64,000 nucleotides of DNA from Datura wrightii (lineage: Eukaryota > Streptophyta > Magnoliopsida > Solanales > Solanaceae), in the NCBI GenBank assembly GCA_035772735.1, contig JASDFA010000016.1:174969001-175033000 (forward strand), written 5' to 3'. The first letter of the stretch is position 1. Each line of letters opens with the position of its first letter. Of this stretch, positions 43,235 through 54,332 are shown one piece after another. The notes below the pieces were generated by a model. That model was given only the letters and a program-made list of their open reading frames with translations, was not told the origin of the DNA and made no database searches. The translations under genes were made by a program, and so were the position numbers.

Positions 43235-44592
43235 CTGTCAACACAAATAAACAAGTGCAATGTCAAGCTAAATGAATATTAACTTCGGCTAAGGTCGGGT
43301 TAAGCTAAGTTTACCCCACACTTAGTCCTTAGCTACGGTTACGATACTACGACAAGAATACTTTATTTACACCAAACAAACAACTATACAATTATGCTTA
43401 GTGCGTTCAACAAAGAAAAATTCGACAGTATAACTTCAGCGTACTACTCAGACTTCGTACAGCTAATCCCAATCACTACCATCTCTAGCAATTCAACCAT
43501 CGCACTTAGCAAAGAAAAACAACGAAACAAAAACAACAACAAAAAATATATACACATGAACCTATACAACCAACCCAATTTGAACAATTTTCAACATTTT
43601 CCCCAAAACCCGAGAATTCGTCATCTATTATATTCAAACAATTTCTTACAACGACTTATCTCATTTCAAAAGCACACCCCGGCATATATTTCACAAATTC
43701 AACACATTACCAATTTCGATTTCAACAACACAGCCCTAGAATTGAATTTCGCAATCAAATTCGAATAATTCATGCAATCGACAAGTTCAAACGATCATTA
43801 CAACATTCCGAACTTTTATCAATCAATAAATAACTCGACTTCATGCTAAATTTTGACTTCGGGTGATTTATCTCACCTCCCATGCTTAAATACGAATAAA
43901 ATCGCTAAAAACTTGAGAGATAATCGGAAAACATACCTCGTAGTTGAAGAACCGAAGAAAACTTGGTAATTCTTTGCATTAAACCGTGGCACGTTGATGG
44001 GGAAGGGATTTTAGGAAGTTTGGTCGCGGAGGAAATTAAAAATGAGGGGAAAAGGGGCAAAATCGAGGGTTTAAAATGTAGAAAACACGCGGGTCACCCG
44101 GCAACCCGGTGTGACCCGTCACAATTTATATGGCAACGTGTCACGGAGTGCCTCGCGGTGCACTGACTCCGTGACACGGAGCCATCGCGATAGCTTACTG
44201 GAATTTTTGAAAATTCCAGATTACACCTCAACATGTCACGGAGGGTAACGCGGAGGTCCTCCTCCATGACACGGAGCTATTGCCCCAGCTCACTGTCTTC
44301 AACATTTTTTTTAATTTTTTCATACCTCGCCTTTTCCTTCACGATTCCGTGCATATTTTCCTCCGTTTGACCTGAAAATTATCTCACTAAACAAAATTGG
44401 TTAGAATAATAGGTTTCACCTAACTAAACTAAAAAATACTAACTAAAACGCAAAATTTTTTGTACTAAATCAAGAAAAAGAAGAAGAAAAATCTATTTAC
44501 ACTTTACAAAATGAAAAGAAAAAAATATTTTTTTCACGGGTTGCCTCCCGTGCAGCGCCTGGTTTACCGTCGCGGCTCGACGTCATTTACGC
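43235..44592 (-). other. Non-coding stretch between gag-protease and the transposon-protein ORF
   Basis: Probable intron or leader for the downstream ORF. Two GC-rich dyad clusters (44130-44200 and 44230-44290) repeat the LTR's GTCACGGAG...CTCCGTGAC pattern. The hairpin at 44535-44552 lies at its right end. Confidence 0.5.
44535..44552 (-). other. Conserved AGGCAA-loop hairpin after gag-protease
   Basis: On the minus strand CACGGG-AGGCAA-CCCGTG: a 6-bp stem with a 6-nt loop, 40 nt after the protease ORF stop. It is preceded by GCCGCGACG and AGGCGCTG as in the sister element, where the stem bases differ but still pair. Confidence 0.75.
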
Positions 44593-46986
44593 TCAATTGT
44601 CCGCTAGGGTGATGGACGATTTCTCACGATCATTGTCCTCCCCCCAGTAGTGCTCACACCTATCCGGTGGTCTTCTCATCAACTCTCGGGAATCATTCAT
44701 CTGCTTAACATTACCATGATCAATTACATTGATCACCGAGAGTTCTTCATTCACCATCGGGAGCTTGGGTGCTTTGTACACATCGAACACCTCTACCTTG
44801 TCATGTGCTCGCATAGTAAGTTGACCCGCAGCTACGTCGATTAATGCTTTCCCGGTTGCCAAGAAGGGTCGTCCCAAAATAAATGGGACTTCCGCATCTG
44901 GTTCAAAATTCAGAACAATAAAATCTACCGGGAAAATTAGGGAGCCTACTTGCACAAGCACATCCTCAACAATGCCATCCGGCCTAGCTAAGGATCGGTC
45001 TGCCAACTGCAAGATTACGGTTGTAGGTCTAGGACTCCCTAGACCCAACGTTCTGAATACCGAAGATGGCATCAGATTTATGCTCGCCCCCAAGTCACAC
45101 AATCCACGAGCTCGGATGCTCTGCCCAATAGTAAGCTGGATAGTAAAACTTCTAGGGTCTTTTAGCTTCGTGGGCAGTCTATTTTGGATCCGGGAAGTGC
45201 ACTCCTCCGTCAAAGCCACCGTGGCATACTCAGTCAAACGACTTTTGTTGGCCATGATGTCTTTAATGTATTTGGCATATTTAGGCACTCCCTGCAAGAC
45301 ATCAACAAGAGGTAAGTTGACATGTACCTGTTTAAGCACCTCCATGAATTTCTTGAAACACGCCTCCTCCTTGTGTTTCTTGAGTCGTTGAGGGAACGGG
45401 GGTGGAGGTCTTTCTGATTCAGCTTCTTTGGTCTTCCCCCTTTCCGAACTTTGCTCCCCCTCAACTTCTGCTGCTCCCGAGTTTTGAGGTGATCTTTCTG
45501 GTTCCACCTCCTTCAGCTGCAAACCACTCCTTGTGGTCACTGCATTTACCTGCTTCGAATTCGGATCCGTGTCGCTAGGCAGTCCTCCTCTGGGCCTTGT
45601 ATTCTGGGCACTAGCAAATTGCCCAAATTGATACTCAAGAGCCTTGGTCGCTAACTGATTATTTTTCACTTCGGCTGCCAATTTAACATAGTCAGCCTGC
45701 AATTGCGCTTAATTAGCGATCATGGTCTTGAACATCTCCTCAATGCTGGGTGATGGTGGTGGAGGAGGGACATTGTGATTTCTGAATTGAGATTGGTAGT
45801 TCTGTTGCCCTCCTTGATTCCTTTGCATACCCTGACCCGAACTTTGGCCTTGTTGGTTGTTGCTACCCCATGAAAAATTTGGATGGTTCCTCCAATTTGA
45901 ATTGTAGCCACTCCCATACTGCTGATGATTTCTTTGTGCATTGCCCACAAAGTTTACCGAATCTGGGTTTGCTCCACAGCACTCAGCTGAGTGCTCACTG
46001 CTTCCACACACTTCACACCACATTTGCTGGACTGCATTAATTGGAGCTGAAGGATGGTTCAAATTCATGTTGTTGAAGTGGTTGTTCAATTGATTCTGCA
46101 AAGCAGCTATCTGTGCAGCGATAGCTGTAAATCCATCCACTTCAAGCACTCCTGCTGCTTTCCTTGCTCCACCTCGTGATGAATCAGCATTCCATTCTGG
46201 ATTGCCCTGTGAAATCCGGTTTAGCAAAGTGTACAGCTCCTCATAAGTCTTTTCCGGTGCTTGCCCTCCAGCTGCTGAATCTAGCAAAATTTTGGTATGG
46301 GGTTCCAAACCCTCAATAAATGTGTGCACCAACACCTCATTGGACTGATGATGATGAGGACAGTCCCGCAACATGGATTTAAATCTTTCCTAGGCTTGAT
46401 ACAAATTTTCTCCCTCCCTCTGTTTGAAACTTAGAATTTGACTTCTAAGTCTGGCTGTTTTGCCAGAGGGAAAAAACCTTATCAAGAACTTCCGTGCAAG
46501 ATCATCCCACGTTGAAATAGAATTTGGTGGCTCAGCTTTCAACCACCTCTTGGCTTCACCAAGTAATGAGAACGGAAATAATGTAAGTCGAACATAATCA
46601 GGTGACACTCCAGCGGGTATATAAGTGTCACTTATCTCCAAAAAGTTTTGGAGATGCTGTTGTGGGTCTTCATGAGGGAGACCGGTAAATTGCCCGCTTG
46701 TGTGCAACAATTGCACCATATTTTGCTTGAGTTCAAATCTCCCTCCAGGCTCTGGTTTGCGGATACTGGATGTAACATTGTTGGCATGTGGGATTGCCAC
46801 CTCACGAACCGGCCTTGCTGCTGCTTCTTCGGGCACTAACACTGCCCTCACAACCGGTGGATTTTGTTGCTCCATAATAGTCTGTCTGAGCAACTGCAGC
46901 TTCCTTTGTAGAGCTTCTCTCCGTTTACTATGAAATATACGTTCAGGCTCTATATAAGATTCCACCAGCTCTTTGTCTCTTGCCAA
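44593..46986 (-). pseudogene. Athila-like gag-protease, broken
   Basis: Gag: GGRFELKQNMVQLLHTSGQF, QHLQNFLEISDTY, GEAKRWLKA and DDLARKFLIRFFPSGKT, then IEGLEPHTKILLDSAAGG, and a knuckle CEVCGSSEHSAECC near 46000. Protease: CDLGASINLMP near 45090 and FILGRPFLATGKALID near 44850. Two in-frame stops interrupt it: TAG at 46387-46389 (a Trp position in relatives) and TAA at 45709-45711. No ATG is found at the start; the frame opens at TTG 46984-46986, where a one-base T gain in an ATGGCAAG-type start would explain the loss. The ORF ends at 44593 with no RT following. The missing pol is a deletion or an ancestral non-autonomous trait. Confidence 0.85.
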
Positions 46987-47103
46987 TGTTCACAGCAATT
47001 AAGTCTGCAAAATACAGGCTAAGACCAAGTTGTCAACACTTAAGAAAATAAAATAAAAATACAGTAAATTTACACTTAATACAAGTTCACCAATTGCCTA
47101 GTC

Positions 47104-47121
47104 TCCCCGGCAACGACGCTA
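47104..47121 (-). promoter_or_regulatory. Primer binding site, Asp-tRNA type (minus-strand element)
   Basis: On the minus strand 16 of 18 bases match TGGCGCCGTTGCCGGGGA, the complement of the plant Asp-tRNA 3' end. It lies six bases inside the 5' LTR. Confidence 0.85.
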
Positions 47122-47127
47122 AAAACT

Positions 47128-48547
47128 TGTTCGGTGCTTTGGTTGGGGTTATAAACCGACACGCAAGTGCACGTGGTCAAACAAGTAGTAAGTGGCTTAA
47201 GTAAGCCAAGTATCGATCTAAGGAGACTCTGGATAAGTGAAATTTGCTCAAGTATACTATATTTTTACATCTAAGTATGCTGACAACTGAACAACCAACA
47301 ATTGAAAAGTTTGTTTTATGAATTCTATACTAAAACTACTAAAAATTATTTACTTTGAATTTAAACTATGGATATGAGATGCCAAGGTTAAGAACATGTA
47401 ATGAACTGATTATCATCATACATTGGTTAATATTCTCTTCCAGTTGCTAGCCAAGAACATTAGCCTAGAGATTAAAACTCTCGTATTTAATCTCACTTAA
47501 GAATCATAAACTATCCGTCTACATTTCTGTGATCAAATGCAATTCATGACCTAGCAATACAATTCCGGTTCCTAAATTGACTAATACGGCTTTCAAGTAT
47601 ATTTCTATCAGGAAAGCACATCAAAACTCAATTTTCCCAAATCAAGTAAAGAACAATACCCTATTAATTCACAACTTTCCAATTTCGTGGTCTCTCGAGT
47701 GAAATCGGACTTTTTAGATGTACATTAATGTAGGCCACACACCAATGCAGTAAGAACAAGAATTAATAGAACAACATGGAAGAAAAAGATGAAAAACCAT
47801 ATGATCAATAATCAAACTTCATCACAAATATTCATAACCTCAGCAAGGAAGAGAATTAGCCACTCATTTGTAGATTAATCATCCTAAAACAAGTGTTAAT
47901 CATACAAACAATTGAATTAGAGAAGAAAGAAAGAGAGAAAAAACCCTGAACTTTTCGTCCCTCAACTGCCTGTAACCCACGTCCTTGCTCCACCAAGTCT
48001 GACTTCTGAAAAATACCTTTAAGTGTTCTATTTATACTACTGGGAATTTTTCCCAGAATAACAAGCAACGTGTCACGTAGTGCATCGCGGAGCACTGCCT
48101 CCGTGACACGGCGTGGACGCGGATCCTCACTGGAAATTTGGGGTCCGGGAATAAAGCACCAACGTGGCACGACATGCAACGCGGAGGCTTGCCACCGTGC
48201 CACGGAGCTGTCGCGAGGCTCCACTGGAATTTATGCATTTTTTCACCCTCCAGGCAGAAGGCCTCCGCGATGGCAGCGTGACACGGCTCCATCGCGGAGC
48301 CCCTTTAAATTGTGCAGTCCACTGCCTTTTTCCGTGCTCGAATCCAAGTCCAACTCCGATATTGTTCCAACATGCATTTTAGCTCCTCGGAATCACATTT
48401 TACCTATAAAACAATGTTAATCATGTTGGTTAGTATAAATTCACATTTTATTACCAATTACATGAAAATGTATACACATTGCTAGATAAACAAGGCGAAA
48501 ATGATACGTTTGAGTATCACTTGGGCATATAAATCTGCCCAAGATCA
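47128..48547 (-). repeat. 5' LTR of the minus-strand Athila-like element
   Basis: 1420 bp, about 22 differences from 38670-40090 by eye (about 1.5%), pointing to a recent insertion. Confidence 0.9.
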
Positions 48548-48552
48548 GACAT

Positions 48553-51500
48553 TGTCAACAGTCCCACCAGAGGTCATTAGCCCCTGAGCCTTCATCAGCC
48601 AGTGCTCCATCTAGGTCTCGAGGTGATAAAATGAGTAAAGCATTAGGTTCGATGGGACAGAGGAGCATGCAGGCAGAGAGTACCTTTCCGGTCTACAGAA
48701 AGTGTGGCAAGAACCATATGGAAAAGTGCTTGATTGGATCAGATGTTTGCTTTGGACATGGGAAATTCGGGCACATGCGCTGGGATTGTCCTTTGGCTAG
48801 GCAGGGAGATGGCAGGGGTCGTACTCAGGCTACTAGTTCAGTAGCAGCTCTAGCAGCACATCTTCCTCGACAGGGCGCATCCACTAGTGTAGGTGGTGGG
48901 CAGCACCAGAATAGGTTTTATGCCCTCGCATCATGTCAGGAGCAGGAGGTCTCCCTAGGTGTAGTAACCGGTATGTTACGAGTATTCCGTCTTGATATTT
49001 ATGCATTGTTAGATACAAGGGATACTTTATCTTTTGTGAATCCCTATGTTGCTAGTAGTTTCAGAGTCAGTCTTGATATCCTATCAAAATCCTTCTTAGT
49101 CTCTACTCCAGTCGGTGATTCAATTATAGCTCGACAGATATACAGGAATTACCCTGTCATAGTTCTTCAGAAAGTCACCTCAACAGATTTAGTAGAGTTA
49201 GCCATGACACATTTTCATGTTATCTTTGGCATGTATTGGGTACATGCATGTTATGATTTAGTAAATTGTAGAACTCGTGCGGTACAGTTCCGATTTTTGG
49301 GTGAGCCAGTCCTACAGTGGGAGGAGAGTTCAGTTGTGCTTGTAGGTCACTTTATTTCCTACCTTAAATCCAGAAAGATGATCTCTAAGAGTTGCGTGTA
49401 CCATCTAGTTTGGGTTAAGGATGCTATGTTTGAGACCCCGACTATCCAGTTAGTTCCTATAGTGTGTGAGTATCTAGAGGTGTTTCCAGATGATCTACTG
49501 GAAATCCCTCCCGAGAGGGAGATCGACTTTTGTATTTACCTTCTTCCCGATATGCAACCTATATCTATTCCTCATTACAGAATAGCTCCAGCTGAGCTAA
49601 AGGAGTAGTTGAAGGACCTCTTAAACAAGGGTTTCATTAGACCTAGCAAATCCCCGCGGGGTGCACCAGTTCTCTTTGTCTGAAAGAAGGATGGTTCCCT
49701 TCGGATATGCATTGATTATAGGCAGTTGAATAAAGTCACAATCAAGAACAAAGTATCTTCTTCCCAGAATTGATACTTGTTTGGACAGCTTCAGGGTGCC
49801 AAGCGTTTTTCAAAGATAGATCTCAGGTCCGAATATCATCAGCTCAGAGTTAGAGAGAGTGACATCCTGAAAATAGCCTTTGGGACTCGGTATGGTCACT
49901 ATGAGTTTGTAGTTATGTCTTTTGGACTAAAAAATGCTCCTGCAGCTTTTATGGATTTGATGAACAGGGTGTTGAAGCAGTATTTGGACATGTTCAGGAT
50001 CGTGCTCATAGATGACATTCTCATATACTCATAGAGCGAGGAGGAGCATGCCGCTCATTTGAGGGTGGTGCTACAGACTCTTAAGGATCGCCCGTTGTTT
50101 GCTTAATTCAGCAAGTGTGAGTTTTGGCTGAACTCAGTAGCATTTTTGGGCCATATGGTGTCAAATGAGGGTGTACAGGTGGACTCTCAAAAGATTGAAT
50201 TTGTGAAGAATTGACCTAGACCAGTTAGTCCTTTAGATATAAGGAGTTTCTTGGGTTTAGTTGGCTACTATAAGAGGTTTGTTGAAGGGTTTTTATCCAT
50301 TGCAGCACCGTTGACTATGTTGACCCAGAAGAAAGTGAAGTTTCATTGGTCGGAGGTTTGTGAGAAGATCTTTCAAGAGTTGAAGACTCAACTCACCTCA
50401 GCACCGGTGTTGCCCCTACCAAAGCGTACTGATGGATTTGTGGTATATTGTGAAACCTCAAGGTCGGCCTTGGTTATGTATTAATACAACACAGTAAGGT
50501 TATATCCTATGCTTCTAGGGAGCTTAAGGTCCATGAGAAAAATTATCCGACTGACAACCTCGAGCTGGCAGTCGTAATATTTTCCTTGAAGATTTGGAGA
50601 CACTATCTGTACGGGGTCCATATGGATGTGTTTACGGACCACAAGAGCCTACAGTACATGTTTATCCAGAAGAATATAAATCTACATCAAAGGAGGTGGT
50701 TGGAGCTTCTTAAAGATTATGAAATGAGTGTCCTTTATCATCCAGACAAGGCTAATGTGGTGGCAGACGCCCTTATAATACTTTCTATGGAGAGTGTGTC
50801 TCATGTAGATGAGGGGAGGAAAGAGTTGGTGAAGGATATGCATCGGCTCGCATGACTAGGAGTTCATCTTATTGATTCGACAGATGGTGGTGTCATTGTG
50901 AGGAATGGTTCAGATCCCCTTCGGTGACTGAAGTAAAGGCCATGCAAGACGAAGATCCTATTTTGGTAAAGATAAAGGGAAGCAGTTCAGAGTCAGAAGG
51001 TTGATGTCTTCTCCTAAAGGGGAGATGGTGTACTTCGATATCAGGATCGTTTGTGTGCTTCGGGTGTTGATGACTTGAGAGATCAGATGCTGCATTACGC
51101 TCATGGTTCCTGATACTCTATACATATAGGTTCCACCAAGATGTATCGTGACCTATGAAAAGTTTATTGGTGGAGTGGCATGAAGAAGAACATAGCGGAG
51201 TTTGTGGCTAAGTGTCCAAATTGTCAACAAGTGAAAGTGGAGCATCAAAGACTTGGAGATGTGCTTCAAGACATTAGTATCCCTACTTAGAAGTGGGAGA
51301 AAATCAATATGGACTTTATCACAGGGTTGCCTCACACTCGTTGACAGTATGACTCTATTTGGGTGGTTATAGAAAGGTTGATTAATGCAGCTCATTTTAT
51401 ATCGGTCAAAACTACTGACTCAGTGGAGGACTATGCCAAGTTGTACATTCGGGAGTTAGTTCGGTTTCATGTGGTTCCCGTGTCTATCATATCAAATAGA

Positions 51501-51735
51501 GGTACTCAGTTTACCTCTCAATTTTAGAAGTCGTTTCAGAAGGTACTTGGTACTCAGGTCAAGCTAACATAGCTTTTCACTTGTAGATAGATGGTCAGGC
51601 GGAATGGACCATTCAGACTCTTGAGGATATGTTGAGAGCATGTGTGATTAATTTCAAAGGTAGTTGGGATGACCATTTACCTCTTATCGAGTTTGCATAT
51701 AACAAAAGCTACCATTCCAGCATTCAGATGGCTCC
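48553..51735 (+). pseudogene. Chromovirus pol: knuckle, protease, RT, RNase H, integrase core
   Basis: Continues the gag broken at 38664. The knuckle region has VCFGHGKFGHMRWDC, where a ligand Cys has become His. The protease active site reads LLDTRDTLSFV, with the motif Gly replaced. RT: KSPRGAPVLFV, CIDYRQLNKV, FSKIDLRSEYHQLR, SFGLKNAPAAF and LIDDILIYS. RNase H: TDHKSLQYMF near 50635. Integrase: CPNCQQVK near 51212, MDFITGLP near 51312, and NRGTQFTS near 51500, where the catalytic Asp is Asn. Stops lie at 49606-49608, 49681-49683, 50032-50034 and other places, plus frameshifts. It is cut at 51735 by the second nested element within the MAP|FEALYGRR motif. Confidence 0.9.
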
Positions 51736-53168
51736 TGATAACGGGCAAAAATATATGCCCGAGATACTCTTTATTACTTCAATTAGTCTTGTTTATCTAA
51801 GTTATTGTATACATTTTCATGTAATTTTATATAATGTGGAGATATGTGCTAACCAACATGATTAGCCTTTGTTTTGTAGGTTTTGATGATGTTTGAGTAA
51901 CTAATCCATGAGTTGGTGAAGTAGAAGCTTGGAAACGGAATTAACACGCGAACGTCGGCAAGGAAGAGGCACAAAACAGCCCACCGGCACGTCGACAAGG
52001 TGCCACGGCAGGCAGGCCGCTCAAAACAGCCCACCTGCGCGTTGGCAACGTGCCACGACAGGTGGACTCCGCGACCATGGGGCTACAACGCGCTGCCCAG
52101 GCAGCGTGACACGTTGCCAACGCGGCAAGGTGCTGCCTGGGCCGGTTTCGGGTGATTTTCCAGAGAGCCTCCGCGTTCGTAGCGTGTCACGGAGGCCGTG
52201 CTCCGCGATGCACTCCGTGACACGTTGCTTGTTAATCCGGGAAAGATTCCTACTAATATAAATAGCACACTTAGGTTTATTTTTGATAATTCAGACTTGG
52301 TGGAGCTAGGACGTGGGTTAGCAGCAGTTGAGGGACGAAAAAGTTAAGGGTTTTTCTCTCCTTCTTTCTTCTTTCAATCAATTGTACGTATGATTTACAC
52401 TCATTTGAGGATGATCAATCCACAAATGAGTGGCTAATTCTCTTCCTTGATAAGGTTTTGAACATGTGTATTGAATTTTGATTGTGAATTATATGGTTTT
52501 CATCTTCTTCTTTCATGTTGTTCTATTAATTCTTGTTCTTACTGCATTAGTGTGTGGCCAACATTAATGTACATCTAAAAAGTCCAATTTCACTCGAGAG
52601 AGCAAGAAATTGGAAAGTTGTGAATTAATAGGGTATTGTTCTTAACTTGATTTGGGAAAATTGGGTTTTGATGTGCTTTCCTGATAGAAATATACTTGAA
52701 AGCCGTATTAGTCAATTTAGGAACCGGAATTGTATTGCTAGGTCATAAATTGCATTTGATCACAGAAATGTAGACGAATGGTTTATGATTCTAAAGTGAG
52801 ATTAAATACGAGAGTTTTAATCTCTAGGCTAATGTTCTTGGCTAGCAACATGAAGAGAAGAATAACCGAATTATGATTACTATCGAATTCATTACTTGTT
52901 CTTAACCTTGGCATGCTCTTATCCATAGTTTCAATTCAAGTGAATATTTGTTAATAGTTTTAGTATATAGTTTATAAACAAAATTATTTAACTTTTGGTT
53001 ACATTGTTGTCAACATAATTAGAAGTAAACTAGAATATAGTATACTTAAGCAATTTTACTTATCCAGAGTCTCCTTGGATTGATACTTGGCTTACTTAGC
53101 CACTTTATTACTTGTTTGACCACGTGCACTTGCATGTTGGTTTTTAACCTCTACCAAAGCACCGAACA
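51736..53168 (+). repeat. 5' LTR of the plus-strand Athila-like element
   Basis: Begins TGATAACGGGCAA and ends CACCGAACA. A GGGCA/TGCCC inverted pair is at its tip, and GTCACGGAGG/CTCCGTGAC dyads lie at about 52185-52225. TATA-like ACTAATATAAATAGC is near 52253-52267. Confidence 0.9.
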
Positions 53169-53174
53169 AGTTTT

Positions 53175-53192
53175 TGGCGCCGTTGCCGGGGA
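53175..53192 (+). promoter_or_regulatory. Primer binding site, Asp-tRNA type (plus-strand element)
   Basis: TGGCGCCGTTGCCGGGGA, a perfect 18-base match to the complement of the plant Asp-tRNA 3' end, six bases after the LTR. Confidence 0.92.
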
Positions 53193-53336
53193 GGCTAGGC
53201 GATTTGTGAAATTGTGTTAAGTGTAAATTTACTGTATTTTTGTTTTATTTTCTTAAGTGTTGACAACTTGGTCTTAGAATTTGTTTTAATTCTTTGTTTA
53301 TTTTAATTTTTCTCTCTTTCGAATACCCTCATTGAC

Positions 53337-54275
53337 ATGACATCTTGGAATATAAATGGTGGATACGCATATTTCGGCGAATCTTGCATGAATTGCGGAG
53401 GACCCCACTTGTGGCAAAACTGTAACACTTGCAATATATGTGGGTGTCAATATGGCCATTGGGGTGATTGTCCAAAGGCATATTCCCCTCCCCCAAGCCC
53501 CTACTATGATCCTTTTGTTGTTTTTGCTGAATATAGGCATGTTGAAAATGAGGACTTGGGACGCCAAGTTCAAATAGAGGACATGATGAAACAACTCCTG
53601 GAGCAATCAGAAGCAATGAAGGAGTTGGTGGCAGAATTGATAATTCAGCAAAAGGAGAATGCAGAGGCTGTAAGCAGGATGAGCGTCAAACTCACAGAGA
53701 TGTGTGCTGAGGCTGAAGCTTGTGATAATTTGCAGGTGATAGTTTTAGCCGATATTCAAGAGGAACTACAAGAGGAATACAAGGGTGAATTTTTGGATGA
53801 AGCCCAACAATTAGAATCTCTTGAGTGTCTCCGTGATCGGCTCATACCTATAGAAATTCCATTCATGGAAGAAGAAAAAGAATATCTCCCATTTGACCTT
53901 AATGGAGAAATAGATGTCGATGTTGAAAAGGTGTACACAAGTAAGGAAGTCAAGCACAAAGCAATTTCAGAGTTGAGGTGTATTAGACCACACTCTACGC
54001 ATTTTTCGACGTTAAGTTTGGTTGACAACATAGAAATAGAGTCTTCCAAGTTTATAGACAAATGTCTAGAGGAGGACCAAGCCCCATATATTCTGAAATT
54101 TGCTAACTCAGAGAGACAAAATGACTTCGCTTACATAGGGGCCAATAGGTTCAAAAGAAAACATCTACTGCTTGGTCCTTACAATTTTTCACCACCACCC
54201 CTAGAGCATAAGAGGAAATTAGAAAAGAAATTAGGGGTGAGATTCATATCCTCAAGGTGGAGGAAAAAGTGGTGA
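53337..54275 (+). CDS. Double zinc-knuckle protein of non-autonomous retroelement, function unknown
   Basis: 312 residues, open, ATG at 53337. Near the N-terminus are two Cys/His knuckles: CMNCGGPHLWQNC (residues about 20-32; CX2CX3HX4C) and CNICGCQYGHWGDC (about 35-48; CX2CX5HX3C). A predicted coiled coil with Glu/Lys/Gln heptads follows (about 80-130), then an acidic region, then a basic C-terminus (KRKLEKKLG, SSRWRKKW). It has no capsid fold that I recognise. The composition suggests an RNA-binding, self-associating protein, perhaps helping package its own RNA into particles made by a partner element; that is inference. It is the only ORF of the element and has stayed open, in a copy that is young by LTR divergence. 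Confidence 0.65.
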   Translation: MTSWNINGGYAYFGESCMNCGGPHLWQNCNTCNICGCQYGHWGDCPKAYSPPPSPYYDPFVVFAEYRHVENEDLGRQVQIEDMMKQLLEQSEAMKELVAELIIQQKENAEAVSRMSVKLTEMCAEAEACDNLQVIVLADIQEELQEEYKGEFLDEAQQLESLECLRDRLIPIEIPFMEEEKEYLPFDLNGEIDVDVEKVYTSKEVKHKAISELRCIRPHSTHFSTLSLVDNIEIESSKFIDKCLEEDQAPYILKFANSERQNDFAYIGANRFKRKHLLLGPYNFSPPPLEHKRKLEKKLGVRFISSRWRKKW

Positions 54276-54314
54276 AACTTGGTACATCGTGCCGCGACGT
54301 AAAATTAGGCGCTG

Positions 54315-54332
54315 CTTGGGAGGCAACCCAAG
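54315..54332 (+). other. Conserved AGGCAA-loop hairpin after the knuckle ORF
   Basis: CTTGGG-AGGCAA-CCCAAG, 6-bp stem and 6-nt loop, starting 40 nt after the TGA at 54273-54275 and preceded by GCCGCGACG...AGGCGCTG. Stem positions 2 and 3 differ from those of the minus-strand element on both sides, so pairing is kept. Confidence 0.75.

Larger units (their letters stand above)
38670..48547 (-). mobile_element. Non-autonomous Athila-like LTR element, 9.9 kb
   Basis: LTRs of 1421 and 1420 bp (about 1.5% apart by eye) and a perfect 5-bp duplication GACAT (38665-38669, 48548-48552). The minus-strand order is 5' LTR (right), Asp-tRNA primer site, broken gag-protease, a hairpin, a non-coding stretch, a 'putative plant transposon protein' ORF, long 3' region, PPT (AAGTGTGGGATAAG side), 3' LTR (left). 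There is no RT, RNase H or integrase, so movement must have relied on another element's enzymes. Confidence 0.9.

Noticed and set aside
43394..43768. 124-codon Asn/Ile-rich open frame on the plus strand
   Set aside because: It is antisense to the element's non-coding stretch, with biased composition and no motif.
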